Of a stretch of DNA of 64,000 nucleotides, positions 53,973 through 61,634 are shown in pieces. Each line of letters begins with the position of its first letter. Position 1 is the stretch's first letter. Position numbers and translations under genes: made by a program. This stretch comes from Parerythrobacter lacustris. Lineage in GTDB: Bacteria > Pseudomonadota > Alphaproteobacteria > Sphingomonadales > Sphingomonadaceae. The DNA is taken from the NCBI RefSeq assembly GCF_024626475.1, contig NZ_JANKHH010000007.1:434001-498000 (forward strand), read 5' to 3'. The notes below the pieces were generated by a model. The model searched no databases and was not told where the DNA came from. It saw only the letters and a program-made list of their open reading frames with translations.

Positions 53973-54862
53973 TGGCGGAATTGTGCGAGGAGCCCAGTCT
54001 GCTCGCAGGCGAGGGATGGGACGACTACGGCCTCGTCGACAGTGGCAACGGGCGCAAGCTCGAACGCTACGGCCCGTACCGCTTCATCCGCCCCGAGCCG
54101 CAGGCAATGTGGCAGCCGCGCCTCGCGGACTGGCAGGCTCACGGCGAATTCGTCCCCGGTTCGGATGAGGACGGCGGAGGGCGTTGGCAGTTCGAACGGC
54201 CTGTGCCCGAAGCGGGCTGGCCGCTGGGGTGGAACGAAGCGAAGTTCACCGCGCAGTGCACCCCGTTCCGCCATTTGCAGTTCTTCCCCGATATGGCTCC
54301 GGTGTGGGAATGGATGGGTGAACAACTGGGCGAGCGAACCGATGCTGAGACGCTCAACCTGTTCGGCTACACCGGTGTCGGCTCGCTCGCGCTCAGCCGG
54401 TACAGGCGCGTCACTCATGTCGATGCGTCGAAGAAATCGGTCGCCCAGGCGCGCGAGAACGCTGCGCTCTCGGGCATGGAGGACCGCCCGATCCGCTGGC
54501 TGGTCGACGATGCGGCGAAGTTCACTGCGCGCGAGGTGCGGCGCGGCAATCGCTACGACGGAATCATCCTCGACCCGCCGAAGTTCGGGCGCGGGCCGAC
54601 CGGCGAGGTCTGGCGGATCGAGGAAGGGCTTGCGCAGTTGGTCGGCGACTGTGCACAGGTGCTCGATGCCGATAGCCGGTTTCTGTTCCTCACCGTCTAC
54701 GCCGTGCGCATAAGCAGCCTCGCCATCGCCGGGCTGCTGGCGGAAAAGCTCGCCCATCTGCCGGGCGTCATCGAACATGGCGACCTCGCCGTGCGTGAAG
54801 AGGGCGAGAGCGGCCGCCTGCTGCCGACCGCGATCTTCGCGCGCTGGAGCAATACCGCATGA
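53972..54862 (+). CDS. Class I SAM-dependent methyltransferase (RlmI-like)
   Basis: The 296-residue protein has a Rossmann methyltransferase core: LNLFGYTGVGSLALSRYRRVTHVDASKKSV (SAM-binding loop and acidic residue), IRWLVDDAAKF and GIILDPPKFGRGP. The DPPKF motif matches the RlmI/YccW group that methylates cytosine or guanine in 23S rRNA, but the usual PUA domain is absent. It is coupled to thrC at the start and to the next gene by an ATGA overlap. Confidence 0.9.
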   Translation: MAELCEEPSLLAGEGWDDYGLVDSGNGRKLERYGPYRFIRPEPQAMWQPRLADWQAHGEFVPGSDEDGGGRWQFERPVPEAGWPLGWNEAKFTAQCTPFRHLQFFPDMAPVWEWMGEQLGERTDAETLNLFGYTGVGSLALSRYRRVTHVDASKKSVAQARENAALSGMEDRPIRWLVDDAAKFTAREVRRGNRYDGIILDPPKFGRGPTGEVWRIEEGLAQLVGDCAQVLDADSRFLFLTVYAVRISSLAIAGLLAEKLAHLPGVIEHGDLAVREEGESGRLLPTAIFARWSNTA

Positions 54863-55353
54863 GGTTCGACAACAAAACTGATGACGAGATTGAGAGCTGG
54901 GCTCGGAAGTATGAAGAGGCAAATAAGGCTGACGATCCCGCCTATATGCTGCTAGTTGAAGAGAGGACAAAACGGCGGCAGAAGAAGCAGAAGCTCGACT
55001 TCGGGAAGTCACTCGATCATCTAAAATGTTGCGCTATCGCAGGAGAATTCACATCCTACGGCAAGCTAGCCGAGGCGAGCGGAGTCACATGGCAAGCTGC
55101 CAGACATCAAATGAATGGGGCATACGGTCACTTAGACACTTTGCTGGGCGAATGCCGCAGGGCGGATTTGCCTTTATTGACTGCAATTTGCGTAAACCAA
55201 CAAAACTTGCAATTGGGCACATTGGGTGAAGAAGCGCTCTTGGGCTTCGCTGATGGAGCACGCCGAGTAGGCTATGAGGTGATTGATGCGGAAGGATTCC
55301 ATAGCCAGTGTGTGAAGGAGTGCTTCGAGTGGGGCAAAGCTCAGAAGTCATGA
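54859..55353 (+). CDS. Unknown protein, low-GC insert between methyltransferase and folB
   Basis: The 164-residue protein is clearly AT-richer than its neighbours and uses rarer codons, which suggests lateral acquisition. The N-terminus is a charged coiled segment (KTDDEIESWARKYEEANKADD, RTKRRQKKQKLDFGKSL), then a winged-helix-like part (EFTSYGKLAEASGVTWQAARHQMNGAYGHLD), then LPLLTAICVNQQN. The last features resemble DNA-associated helix-turn-helix domains found in restriction-type proteins. It overlaps both neighbours by 4 nt, so it is embedded in the operon without disturbing it. Confidence 0.7.
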   Translation: MRFDNKTDDEIESWARKYEEANKADDPAYMLLVEERTKRRQKKQKLDFGKSLDHLKCCAIAGEFTSYGKLAEASGVTWQAARHQMNGAYGHLDTLLGECRRADLPLLTAICVNQQNLQLGTLGEEALLGFADGARRVGYEVIDAEGFHSQCVKECFEWGKAQKS

Positions 55354-55721
55354 TCGATTCGCTCACCCTCGAAGTCGCCGATCTCGAACACGATGTCCTG
55401 ACCGGCATCTATTCGGAAGAAACCGGCAAGCCGCAGCCGCTGCGGATTTCGATCAGCGCGCAGATGCGGGTGGCCGAACGCTACGAGCCGGATACGCCGC
55501 TCGAAGCGAGCAAGAACTATATGGACCTCAAGTTTGCGGCGACCGATGCCTTGCCGCCCGGAGTGCATTTTAAACTGATCGAAGCCGTGGCGGACCACAT
55601 CTGTGAAACCCTGTTCCTGCAGGATGAGCGGGTCGAAGCGGTGACGGTCAAGATCGTCAAACTGGCGATCGCCGAGAAAGACGAGAAGATCGGCATCACC
55701 CTGACCCGGCATCGGAGATAG
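55350..55721 (+). CDS. folB: Dihydroneopterin aldolase family protein
   Basis: The 123-residue protein has the FolB tunnelling fold: DSLTLEVADLEHDVLTGIYSEE, NYMDLKFAATDAL and FKLIEAVADHICETLFLQDERVEAVTVKIVKLAIAE. FolB makes 6-hydroxymethyl-dihydropterin in folate synthesis; FolX-type epimerase function cannot be excluded. Its ATG overlaps the preceding stop (ATGA). Confidence 0.92.
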   Translation: MIDSLTLEVADLEHDVLTGIYSEETGKPQPLRISISAQMRVAERYEPDTPLEASKNYMDLKFAATDALPPGVHFKLIEAVADHICETLFLQDERVEAVTVKIVKLAIAEKDEKIGITLTRHRR

Positions 55722-55725
55722 CGCG

Positions 55726-56055
55726 ATGCAAACCGCGATCCGCGTCGAGACCCTGCCCGAATCGGCGATCGAGGCGGCAGAGGCGTTTCGCGCCAGGCCG
55801 CTACAAAACGCGCAGGAGATACTGGCGCAGGGCCAAGACGTGGTGTTCGTCCTCCCGCCGGCAGGCTTCGACCACGCCGACTGGCGGACCGCGATGGCGC
55901 ATGATCTTGCCCGCGCGCATGCGCCGGCACGGGTCAACATCATCGCCGGGGCCGATGACGCGGCGATCACCGCCACTTTGTCCTATCTCGAAAATGCCCC
56001 CGGCGTGACCGGGCAATATCTCCCGCTCGCCGGGGCGGGGCGGTTCGATGGCTGA
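55726..56055 (+). CDS. Small Rossmann-fold-like protein
   Basis: The 109-residue protein reads as a truncated Rossmann or SDR fold: DVVFVLPPAGFDHADWRTAMAHDLARAHAPARVNIIAGADDAAITATLSYLENAPGVTGQYLPLAG. It has no catalytic Tyr-Lys pair. It lies 4 nt after folB and overlaps moaA by 8 nt. Function unknown; a pterin-linked role is suggested only by position. Confidence 0.75.
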   Translation: MQTAIRVETLPESAIEAAEAFRARPLQNAQEILAQGQDVVFVLPPAGFDHADWRTAMAHDLARAHAPARVNIIAGADDAAITATLSYLENAPGVTGQYLPLAGAGRFDG

Positions 56056-57052
56056 TCCCGCGCCGATGATCGACGGCTTTGCGCGGCGCATCACCTATCT
56101 GCGGCTGTCGGTGACCGACCGCTGTGACCTCCGGTGCAGCTATTGCATGCCGGAGCGAATGCAGTTCCTCCCGCGCGCCGAGGTGCTGACGCTGGAAGAG
56201 CTTTACGATCTTGCGCGTGCCTTCATGGCGCGCGGGGTCAGGCGGATCCGGCTGACCGGCGGCGAGCCGTTGGTGCGGCGCGACATGATCGATCTCGTCC
56301 GCGCGCTCGGCAGGCACGTCGGCGAAGAGCTTGATGAGGTGACGCTGACCACCAACGGCACACAGCTGGCGCAGCATGCTGCGGCGCTAGCCGAGGCGGG
56401 CGTCAGGCGGATCAACGTCTCGCTCGATACGCTCGACCGCGAGGTTTTTTCGCGCCTTTCCCGCCGCGATGCGCTGCCGCAGGTGCTTGAGGGTATCGCC
56501 GCGGCGCGCGACGCCGGGCTGGCGGTCAAGATCAACACCGTCGCGCTCAAGGGCATAAACGAGCACGAAATTCCCGCACTCATGCGCTGGGCGCATGGGC
56601 AGGGTTTCGATCACAGCCTGATCGAGACCATGCCGCTGGGCGAGATCGACGAATCCCGCTTCGAGCATTTCCTTCCGCTCACAGCAGTGCGCGAATCGCT
56701 GGAGCGGGAGTTCACGTTGGTCCCGTCGCAGCACCGCACTGGCGGCCCCGCGCGCTATTTCGATGTGGCGGAGACCGGTGGGCGGCTGGGTCTCATCTCG
56801 CCTTTGACCGAGAATTTCTGTGCCGGCTGCAACCGCATGCGGGTGACCGCGACCGGGCAGCTCTATCCCTGCCTCGGCGGCGGCGAGCGGGTCGATTTGC
56901 GCGCGGCGCTGCGTTCGGAGGATCCAGCGGGCCAGCTCGCGCGCGGGCTCGACGCGGCCTTGCGGATCAAGCCGGAGAAGCACGATTTCCGGATCGATGC
57001 CGAGCACCAGTCACCCGCGCTGCCGCGCCATATGTCGATGACCGGCGGCTGA
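56048..57052 (+). CDS. moaA: GTP 3',8-cyclase MoaA
   Basis: MoaA is the radical-SAM enzyme of molybdenum cofactor synthesis. The 334-residue protein has the radical-SAM cluster CxxxCxxC as CDLRCSYC at residues 26-33, the SAM-binding RLTGGEPLVR, and the C-terminal cluster ligands FCAGCNRMRVTATGQLYPC. It ends in GG, needed for radical generation. It is the first mo-gene of moaA-moaD-moaE. Confidence 0.97.
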   Translation: MADPAPMIDGFARRITYLRLSVTDRCDLRCSYCMPERMQFLPRAEVLTLEELYDLARAFMARGVRRIRLTGGEPLVRRDMIDLVRALGRHVGEELDEVTLTTNGTQLAQHAAALAEAGVRRINVSLDTLDREVFSRLSRRDALPQVLEGIAAARDAGLAVKINTVALKGINEHEIPALMRWAHGQGFDHSLIETMPLGEIDESRFEHFLPLTAVRESLEREFTLVPSQHRTGGPARYFDVAETGGRLGLISPLTENFCAGCNRMRVTATGQLYPCLGGGERVDLRAALRSEDPAGQLARGLDAALRIKPEKHDFRIDAEHQSPALPRHMSMTGG

Positions 57053-57053
57053 C

Positions 57054-57296
57054 ATGGCGATCCGCATCCTCTTTCTGGGCCCCTTGCGCGACCTCGCAGG
57101 CTGCGAGGAGATGACCGCCGCAGCGCCGCTCGACTGGGCAGGGCTGCTCAAGCTTGTCGGGCAAGATGTTGCCGAGGTCCTCGCCGGAGACCGTATCCAC
57201 CTCGCATGCGGCGGGCGTGTTCTGGCCAACAAGACCGAACTCTCCGCTCAGGACGGCGACGAGGTCGCGCTGCTCCCCCCGGTCAGCGGGGGCTGA
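57054..57296 (+). CDS. moaD: Molybdopterin synthase small subunit
   Basis: The 80-residue ubiquitin-fold protein ends in PPVSGG, the terminal glycines carrying the thiocarboxylate sulphur donor. It forms the MoaD2-MoaE2 molybdopterin synthase. It is 1 nt downstream of moaA and 3 nt upstream of moaE. Confidence 0.95.
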   Translation: MAIRILFLGPLRDLAGCEEMTAAAPLDWAGLLKLVGQDVAEVLAGDRIHLACGGRVLANKTELSAQDGDEVALLPPVSGG

Positions 57297-57299
57297 GCC

Positions 57300-57743
57300 T
57301 TGCGCGACATTCGCCTGCTGACCGAAATGTTCGTCCCGGGCGCACTGATCGGTCCGTTCACCAATGCACATCCGGGGCTGGGCGGGGTGTGCACCTTCGT
57401 CGGCGAAGTACGCGGCGACGCCGAAGTCGCAGCGCTCGAACTGACGCACTACGAGCCACTGACGCTGGGCGGAATGCACCAGCTTGCAGACCGCGCCGAG
57501 GAGCGGTTCGACCTGCTCGGCTTGCTGATGGTGCACCGCATCGGCTTGCTGCGCGTGGGTGAGCCGATCGTCTGCGTTTCCGCCGCCGCACTGCACCGGC
57601 GCGATGCGATCGATGCGGTCGATTGCTGCATGGATCACCTGAAGAGCGCCGCCTGGTTCTGGAAGCGCGAGAAGCGCAGCGATGGCTGGCACTGGATCGA
57701 ACCGCGCGACGAGGACCATCGCGACCTTGCCCGCTGGGGGTGA
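57300..57743 (+). CDS. moaE: Molybdopterin synthase catalytic subunit
   Basis: The 147-residue protein shows GGVCTFVGEVRGDAEVAALELTHYEPLTLGGMHQ, VHRIGLLRVGEPIVCVSAAALHR and AIDAVDCCMDHLKSAAWFWKRE, with the active-site lysines. It starts with TTG at 57300 behind a GGGGGC site, 3 nt after moaD. Confidence 0.95.
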   Translation: MRDIRLLTEMFVPGALIGPFTNAHPGLGGVCTFVGEVRGDAEVAALELTHYEPLTLGGMHQLADRAEERFDLLGLLMVHRIGLLRVGEPIVCVSAAALHRRDAIDAVDCCMDHLKSAAWFWKREKRSDGWHWIEPRDEDHRDLARWG

Positions 57744-57757
57744 AGAAATCTGCGGAT

Positions 57758-57771
57758 TTGATCTCGATCAA
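57758..57771. promoter_or_regulatory. Perfect FNR/FixK-type box TTGATCTCGATCAA
   Basis: The sequence is the ideal TTGAT-N4-ATCAA palindrome recognised by FNR, FnrL, FixK and Anr. Its centre (57764.5) is 60 nt from the ATG of the next gene. If the transcription start were 41.5 nt downstream of the centre, as in class II activation, it would fall near 57806 and leave a leader of about 19 nt with AAGGAG in it. Confidence 0.75.
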
Positions 57772-57824
57772 AGCCAGCAGGCTTCCAGCCTGCGAAACAG
57801 GCTCCACATTGTAAGGAGCCTCCC

Positions 57825-58247
57825 ATGTCCAAGCATATCGTCCGTGAAGATCTTGCCGCTCGCGCCATTGTCCGCGAGGAGGCGCGGGCACCACATCAGG
57901 TCGATCGTACCTTCGAGCTGCCCACGGTTCTCTATGCGACGACGGTCGGCCTGTACCTCGGCTTTTTTGCGGTGATGGCGGCAGGCTTCGCCAGTCCCGG
58001 CCTGATCATCCCGATGGTGATTTTTGCGCTGTTCGTCGTGGCAGGGTTCGGAGTGCCGATGGTCTGGGCAAGGCTCGCTCCGCAGACGAAGAGCCGTGCC
58101 CTGACAATGGGCCAGCTCAAGCACAGCGGCATCCAGACGAACACCGGCCGACTCAGCGGGCGCGACGCGGTGGTCCAGATGCTCATCCTGCCCGTCCTGA
58201 TCCTGCTCTGGGGTCTGGCGACGGTCACGATCGCGGCGCTGGTCTGA
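57825..58247 (+). CDS. Small membrane protein with two or three TM segments, FNR-box linked
   Basis: The 140-residue protein has two hydrophobic blocks in the first half (ATTVGLYLGFFAVMAAGFAS, LIIPMVIFALFVVAGFGVP) and one near the C-terminus (MLILPVLILLWGLATVTIAALV). AAGGAG (57813-57818) precedes the ATG. I recognise no domain. The upstream FNR box implies expression at low oxygen, which fits a window rich in aa3 oxidase genes; a role in microaerobic respiration is an inference from regulation only. Confidence 0.85.
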   Translation: MSKHIVREDLAARAIVREEARAPHQVDRTFELPTVLYATTVGLYLGFFAVMAAGFASPGLIIPMVIFALFVVAGFGVPMVWARLAPQTKSRALTMGQLKHSGIQTNTGRLSGRDAVVQMLILPVLILLWGLATVTIAALV

Positions 58248-58296
58248 CCATCTAGCGGAGTCCATTCCGGAATGTGCCCTGACCTTGGGCTGCGAA

Positions 58297-58327
58297 TGCG
58301 CGGGATCGTAGAGAGCGATCCCGCGCA
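58297..58327. other. Perfect 12-bp hairpin between convergent genes
   Basis: TGCGCGGGATCG (58297-58308) pairs perfectly with 58316-58327 over a 7-nt loop. There is no T-tract on either side, so it is not a standard intrinsic terminator, but its place between two converging genes suits a bidirectional RNA stop or stabiliser. It is followed by the small palindrome ATATGCATAT. Confidence 0.6.
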
Positions 58328-58343
58328 TATGCATATCCGGCGA

Positions 58344-58856
58344 TCAGCGATCGAGTACGCCGCGCAGTTCGGCAAGGATCGCGTCCTGCTCGCGCAATCG
58401 CGCAAGCGCCACTTCGCGGGCGGCCACGACGTCATCGACCCGTTCGACCGCCAGCGAGGTATCCGCGACCATCAGGTCGAGATCCGCCAGTGCGACCGCA
58501 GCCTGGCTGCGTTCCGAATCGAGCGAGGCAAGCGCAACCTGCGCGGCGGCCCAGCGGTCCTCGCCTGCCGCCGATCCCGCGCCTGATACCACGGCATTCC
58601 GCGCAACAGGTGCCTCGGACATGAAACGCGCATGCGATGCCTGCAACTGTTCCAACAATGCGACGATCCGCGCTGCCTTGTCTTGCGGCAAGGGAGCAAT
58701 CTCGATCGGAGCCGATCCCTGAGGGGCGTCGAAACTGCCCTGGCCGCGCTCGAAATCGCGGATCGAGAGCGAGGGATAGATCGAGTTGCTGGCCGCGCAC
58801 CCTGAAATGGCAGTCGCGCCGAGGACAAGTGCGACGAGGTTGGATGGAATTTTCAT
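58344..58856 (-). CDS. Putative lipoprotein with coiled-coil C-terminus
   Basis: The 170-residue protein has signal peptide and lipobox AISGC (residues 15-19) from ATG 58856 (MKIPSNLVALVLGATAISGC). The mature region is Ala/Leu/Glu-rich and helical (IVALLEQLQASHARFMSE, DSERSQAAVALADLDLMVADTSLAVERV, ARLREQDAILAELRGVLDR). No family is recognised; a periplasmic, membrane-tethered spacer is possible. Confidence 0.75.
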   Translation of the reverse strand: MKIPSNLVALVLGATAISGCAASNSIYPSLSIRDFERGQGSFDAPQGSAPIEIAPLPQDKAARIVALLEQLQASHARFMSEAPVARNAVVSGAGSAAGEDRWAAAQVALASLDSERSQAAVALADLDLMVADTSLAVERVDDVVAAREVALARLREQDAILAELRGVLDR

Positions 58857-58940
58857 CCTGCTTCTACTAGCATGGCGGAGGCCGCTTGCCACCGTCTCGT
58901 GAAGTGCCCGGTATCAGGCAAAAAACCGCGCGACGGAGCG

Positions 58941-58969
58941 TTGACTTCGCAGGCGCTTTCCCTTAACGG
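58941..58969 (+). promoter_or_regulatory. Candidate rplU promoter
   Basis: TTGACT (58941-58946) and TAACGG (58964-58969) are 17 bp apart, about 95 nt upstream of the rplU ATG. The -35 is good, the -10 poor, as is frequent in alphaproteobacteria. The transcript would have an approximately 90-nt leader with a GC-rich stem. Confidence 0.35.
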
Positions 58970-59063
58970 CACGCTTCTTTCCGGGCCACGCCACTCGGCG
59001 GGGGTTCGGACGCGCCGTTTTCGAGAGACTGCGGCACAGCAACAAGATTGAGAGAATACGACC

Positions 59064-59537
59064 ATGTTCGCAGTTGTGCGCACGGGCGGCAAGCAATACC
59101 GGGTTGCCGCCGGAGACAAGATCGCCGTCGAGAAGCTGGCTGGCGAAGCCGGTGACACCGTTACGCTGGGTGATATCCTGCTCGCCGGTGAAGGCGATTC
59201 GATCGCCGACGCTTCCAAGGTGACCGTTTCGGCCGAGATCATCGCGCAGGCGAAGAGCGAAAAGGTCATTGTTTTCAAGAAGCGCCGCCGGCACAACTAT
59301 CGCCGCAAGAACGGCCATCGCCAGCAGATGACCCTACTGCGCATCACCGCCGTCGGCGATGCCAAGAAGGCCGCTCCGAAGAAGGAAGCTGCGCCGAAGG
59401 AAGACGCCCCGGCCAAGGAAGCCAAGGCTCCTGCAGCCAAGAAGGCGGCTCCGAAGGCGGAAGCTGCCGACAAGGCGCCTGCCGCGAAGAAGGCCCCGGC
59501 CAAAAAGCCGGCCGCCAAGAAGACCGATACGAAGTAA
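59064..59537 (+). CDS. rplU: Ribosomal protein bL21 with long Lys/Ala tail
   Basis: Residues 1-102 match bL21: [36 protein letters not shown] and [23 protein letters not shown]. The rest, about 55 residues, is a repetitive Ala/Lys/Pro tail ([34 protein letters not shown]), like histone H1 tails. E. coli L21 lacks it. It is co-transcribed with rpmA after 12 nt. Confidence 0.97.
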   Translation: MFAVVRTGGKQYRVAAGDKIAVEKLAGEAGDTVTLGDILLAGEGDSIADASKVTVSAEIIAQAKSEKVIVFKKRRRHNYRRKNGHRQQMTLLRITAVGDAKKAAPKKEAAPKEDAPAKEAKAPAAKKAAPKAEAADKAPAAKKAPAKKPAAKKTDTK

Positions 59538-59549
59538 GGGACACGCACG

Positions 59550-59819
59550 ATGGCACATAAAAAAGCAGGCGGTTCATCCCGCAACGGCCGCGATTCGGCC
59601 GGTCGTCGCCTTGGTGTGAAGAAGTTCGGCAGCGAGGCAGTCGTCGCCGGAAACATCATCGTGCGCCAGCGCGGAACCAGGGTCTATCCGGCCGTCAATG
59701 TCGGCATGGGCAAGGACCACACGCTGTTCGCGCTGACCGACGGCGTGGTCCGATTCCACAAGGGCAAGCTTGGCCGCAAATACGTGTCGGTCGACATGAT
59801 TGCGCAAGCCGCCGAATAA
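59550..59819 (+). CDS. rpmA: Ribosomal protein bL27
   Basis: The 89-residue protein begins [31 protein letters not shown] and shows [27 protein letters not shown]. The N-terminal tail reaches the peptidyl-transferase centre. It is the second gene of rplU-rpmA. Confidence 0.97.
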   Translation: MAHKKAGGSSRNGRDSAGRRLGVKKFGSEAVVAGNIIVRQRGTRVYPAVNVGMGKDHTLFALTDGVVRFHKGKLGRKYVSVDMIAQAAE

Positions 59820-59886
59820 ACCGGACAGTTCGCTAACGGGGCTGTCCAGACAGGACGGTCCCAGCCGGGATAACCACCGGCAGACG

Positions 59887-59924
59887 AAGAGGGAGATGGG
59901 GCCGACCTGTCTCCCTCTTGTCGT
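59887..59924 (+). terminator. Candidate terminator of rplU-rpmA
   Basis: AAGAGGGAGA (59887-59896) pairs perfectly with TCTCCCTCTT (59910-59919), loop of 13 nt, followed by GTCGTTTC. It lies about 70 nt after the rpmA stop, rightward. A second weaker inverted repeat (GGACAG and CTGTCC) precedes it. Confidence 0.6.
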
Positions 59925-60021
59925 TTCTCCCTCTCCATCCGGCGAAATAATCTTTCGCCGAAACGCAATTGTCACGCGGCCGGAATAGGAGCCCGGCGCG
60001 GGGCCGAATGGGAGAAATTCG

Positions 60022-60552
60022 ATGTTCCATCGCACGGAAAGACTGTTCCTCAGACCCGGTTTCCCCGAAGATTGGGAAGCCATCCTTGCCGGCGTCGCCG
60101 ATGAAGGCGTGGTGCGAAACCTCGCCCGCGCGCCGTGGCCCTATGGGGAAGAGGACGCCAAATTCTTCGCCGCGATGGAGCAGGACCGTTCTCTGCCCCA
60201 CTTCCTCGTCACTTTGCCTGGCGAAGGCGTGATCGGCAGCGCCGGGCTGGGCGAGCACGAAGGCAGGCCCGAAGTCGGCTACTGGATTGCCCGCAAACAT
60301 TGGGGGAAGGGCTACGCCACCGAGGCAGCGCGCGGCGTGATCGATGTGGCGCGGATGCTCGGCCACACGCAGCTGACCGCTGGCCACTTCGTCGACAATC
60401 CCGCATCGGGCAAGGTCCTGCGCAAGCTCGGCTTCCGGCCGACCGGAAGCATGAGGACTCGTTTCAGCCGCGCTCGCGGCTGCGCTGTACCCTCGGTCGA
60501 GTTCGAGCTCGAGCTAGGGGAGCCAGCCGTCGAGCTGCCGCAAGCCGCCTGA
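60022..60552 (+). CDS. GNAT family N-acetyltransferase (RimJ/RimL-like)
   Basis: The 176-residue protein is of the Acetyltransf_3 type: TERLFLRPGFPEDWEAI at the start, EVGYWIARKHWGKGYATEAARGVI with the acetyl-CoA-binding WGKGYATEA, and VDNPASGKVLRKLGFRPTG. RimJ-like enzymes acetylate N-termini of ribosomal proteins or small amines; the position after ribosomal genes is suggestive only. ATG 60022 is chosen. Confidence 0.9.
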   Translation: MFHRTERLFLRPGFPEDWEAILAGVADEGVVRNLARAPWPYGEEDAKFFAAMEQDRSLPHFLVTLPGEGVIGSAGLGEHEGRPEVGYWIARKHWGKGYATEAARGVIDVARMLGHTQLTAGHFVDNPASGKVLRKLGFRPTGSMRTRFSRARGCAVPSVEFELELGEPAVELPQAA

Positions 60553-60559
60553 AACGAAA

Positions 60560-60591
60560 GAGGCCCCGCATCGCTGCGGGGCCTCCTTTCT
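60560..60591 (+). terminator. Strong intrinsic terminator after the GNAT gene
   Basis: An 11-bp perfect stem (60560-60570 against 60575-60585, GAGGCCCCGCA with TCGC loop) is followed by CTTTCT. It lies 8 nt after the GNAT stop. Confidence 0.85.
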
Positions 60592-60596
60592 GCGCT

Positions 60597-60664
60597 CCCC
60601 AGCGAAGGCGGGGGTCTCGGTCGGCAAAGTGGCGTGCTGCCCGAGGTCCCCGCCTTCGCGGGGG
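60597..60664. repeat. Long inverted repeat with GCGAAGGCGGGG arms
   Basis: The arms of 24 nt (60597-60620 and 60641-60664) are complementary except for two or three positions; each contains GCGAAGGCGGGG or its complement. The right arm ends 6 nt before the stop codon of the downstream minus-strand gene. From memory, similar GAAGGCGGGG-type repeats are abundant in sphingomonad intergenic regions. It is unlike the repeats at 2.4, 15.7 and 42.6 kb. Confidence 0.8.
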
Positions 60665-60670
60665 CCCAGA

Positions 60671-61546
60671 TCACTCAGCCGGCATCAATGCGGCTTCGAA
60701 TTCGCCTTCGTATTTGCGGATCAGTGCGCGGTCGTCGTGGTCCCACGGGTGGAACCCCGGCTTGAAATAGGCCAGCCATGCCGGGAAGATGCGGCGCACG
60801 ACGCCGGGCGACCAGGCGAGGTATTTGAACAGGCCCCAGCGTGCTTTCCAGCCGGTGATGCCATCCTGCGCGAGCAGGTTCATGCTGTCTTCCCAGCGGT
60901 TCTTGAAGAAGCGGCCGGTGACGATCAGCATCATCAGACTGCGCACTTTCCAGCGCTTCCAGTCGGTCCAGTCGCGCGTGGCATGGTTCCAGGTGTCGTA
61001 GGCGACGCCCTTGTGCTCGACTTCCTCGATCGAGTGCCAGCGCCACATTGCAGCGACTTCCGGATCGGCCTTGTCGAAATGCTTCGGGTTGGCGAGGAAT
61101 TCATGCGCCATCATGGCGGTGTAATGCTCCAGCGCCATGGTCGCGGCGAGATTGAGGATCTCGGGGCGGCCTTTGGTCAGTTCGAGCATTTCCTTCACCC
61201 GAAGGTCGATCTTCTTGATGTCGTAGCCGTGGTTTTCGGCCAGCTTGTTGAAGGCGACATGTTCGCGGGTGTGATTGATTTCCTGCTTCACGAAAGCGCG
61301 GATTTCCGCCGCCAGCTTGGGATCGGCACCGTCGCGATGTGCCTTGACCGATTCGATGAAGAAGGCCTCGCCGCGCGGGAAAGTGGCCGAAAGCGCATTG
61401 TGCCAGGCGGTGCCGAAGGGCTCGCCGGCCCACCAGCGGTTGGGATTGGTGCCGCGATTGAACCGCTCGTCCCGCACGACGATGTCGAGATCCTCGGGTG
61501 TCGGGTTGTGGCGGGTATCGAGATCGATTTGGGCGGGGGCGTTCAT
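60671..61546 (-). CDS. Metal-dependent hydrolase family protein (PF10118-like), copy 2
   Basis: The 291-residue protein resembles the family annotated as predicted metal-dependent hydrolases. Conserved: ALSATFPRGEAFFIESVKAHRDG, EINHTREHVAFNKLAE, MALEHYTAMMAHEFL and RWHSIEEVEHKGVAYDTWNH. The repeated HxxE/ExxH pairs look like a di-iron four-helix bundle, so an oxidase or hydroxylase is equally likely. It is a paralog of the gene at 61.6 kb. A palindrome at 61577 lies 31 nt upstream of the start. Confidence 0.85.
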   Translation of the reverse strand: MNAPAQIDLDTRHNPTPEDLDIVVRDERFNRGTNPNRWWAGEPFGTAWHNALSATFPRGEAFFIESVKAHRDGADPKLAAEIRAFVKQEINHTREHVAFNKLAENHGYDIKKIDLRVKEMLELTKGRPEILNLAATMALEHYTAMMAHEFLANPKHFDKADPEVAAMWRWHSIEEVEHKGVAYDTWNHATRDWTDWKRWKVRSLMMLIVTGRFFKNRWEDSMNLLAQDGITGWKARWGLFKYLAWSPGVVRRIFPAWLAYFKPGFHPWDHDDRALIRKYEGEFEAALMPAE

Positions 61547-61576
61547 GGTTCGCTCCGATTCGGTTACTGACAGGCG

Positions 61577-61597
61577 TGTAAGTATGCGTTACTTACA
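61577..61597. promoter_or_regulatory. Candidate TetR operator TGTAAGTA-N5-TACTTACA
   Basis: A perfect 8-bp inverted repeat (61577-61584 and 61590-61597) with 5-nt spacer, 31 nt from the start of the 61546 gene. Such palindromes suit dimeric TetR-family repressors; a TetR gene lies at 62596-63192. Confidence 0.65.
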
Positions 61598-61634
61598 TCA
61601 GTGTCAATAACGAAAGGCTTTCACCACCAATCTC

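Noticed and set aside
58297-58327. Intrinsic terminator for the FNR-linked gene
   Set aside because: The 12-bp stem is perfect but no T-tract follows in either direction; listed as a plain hairpin instead.
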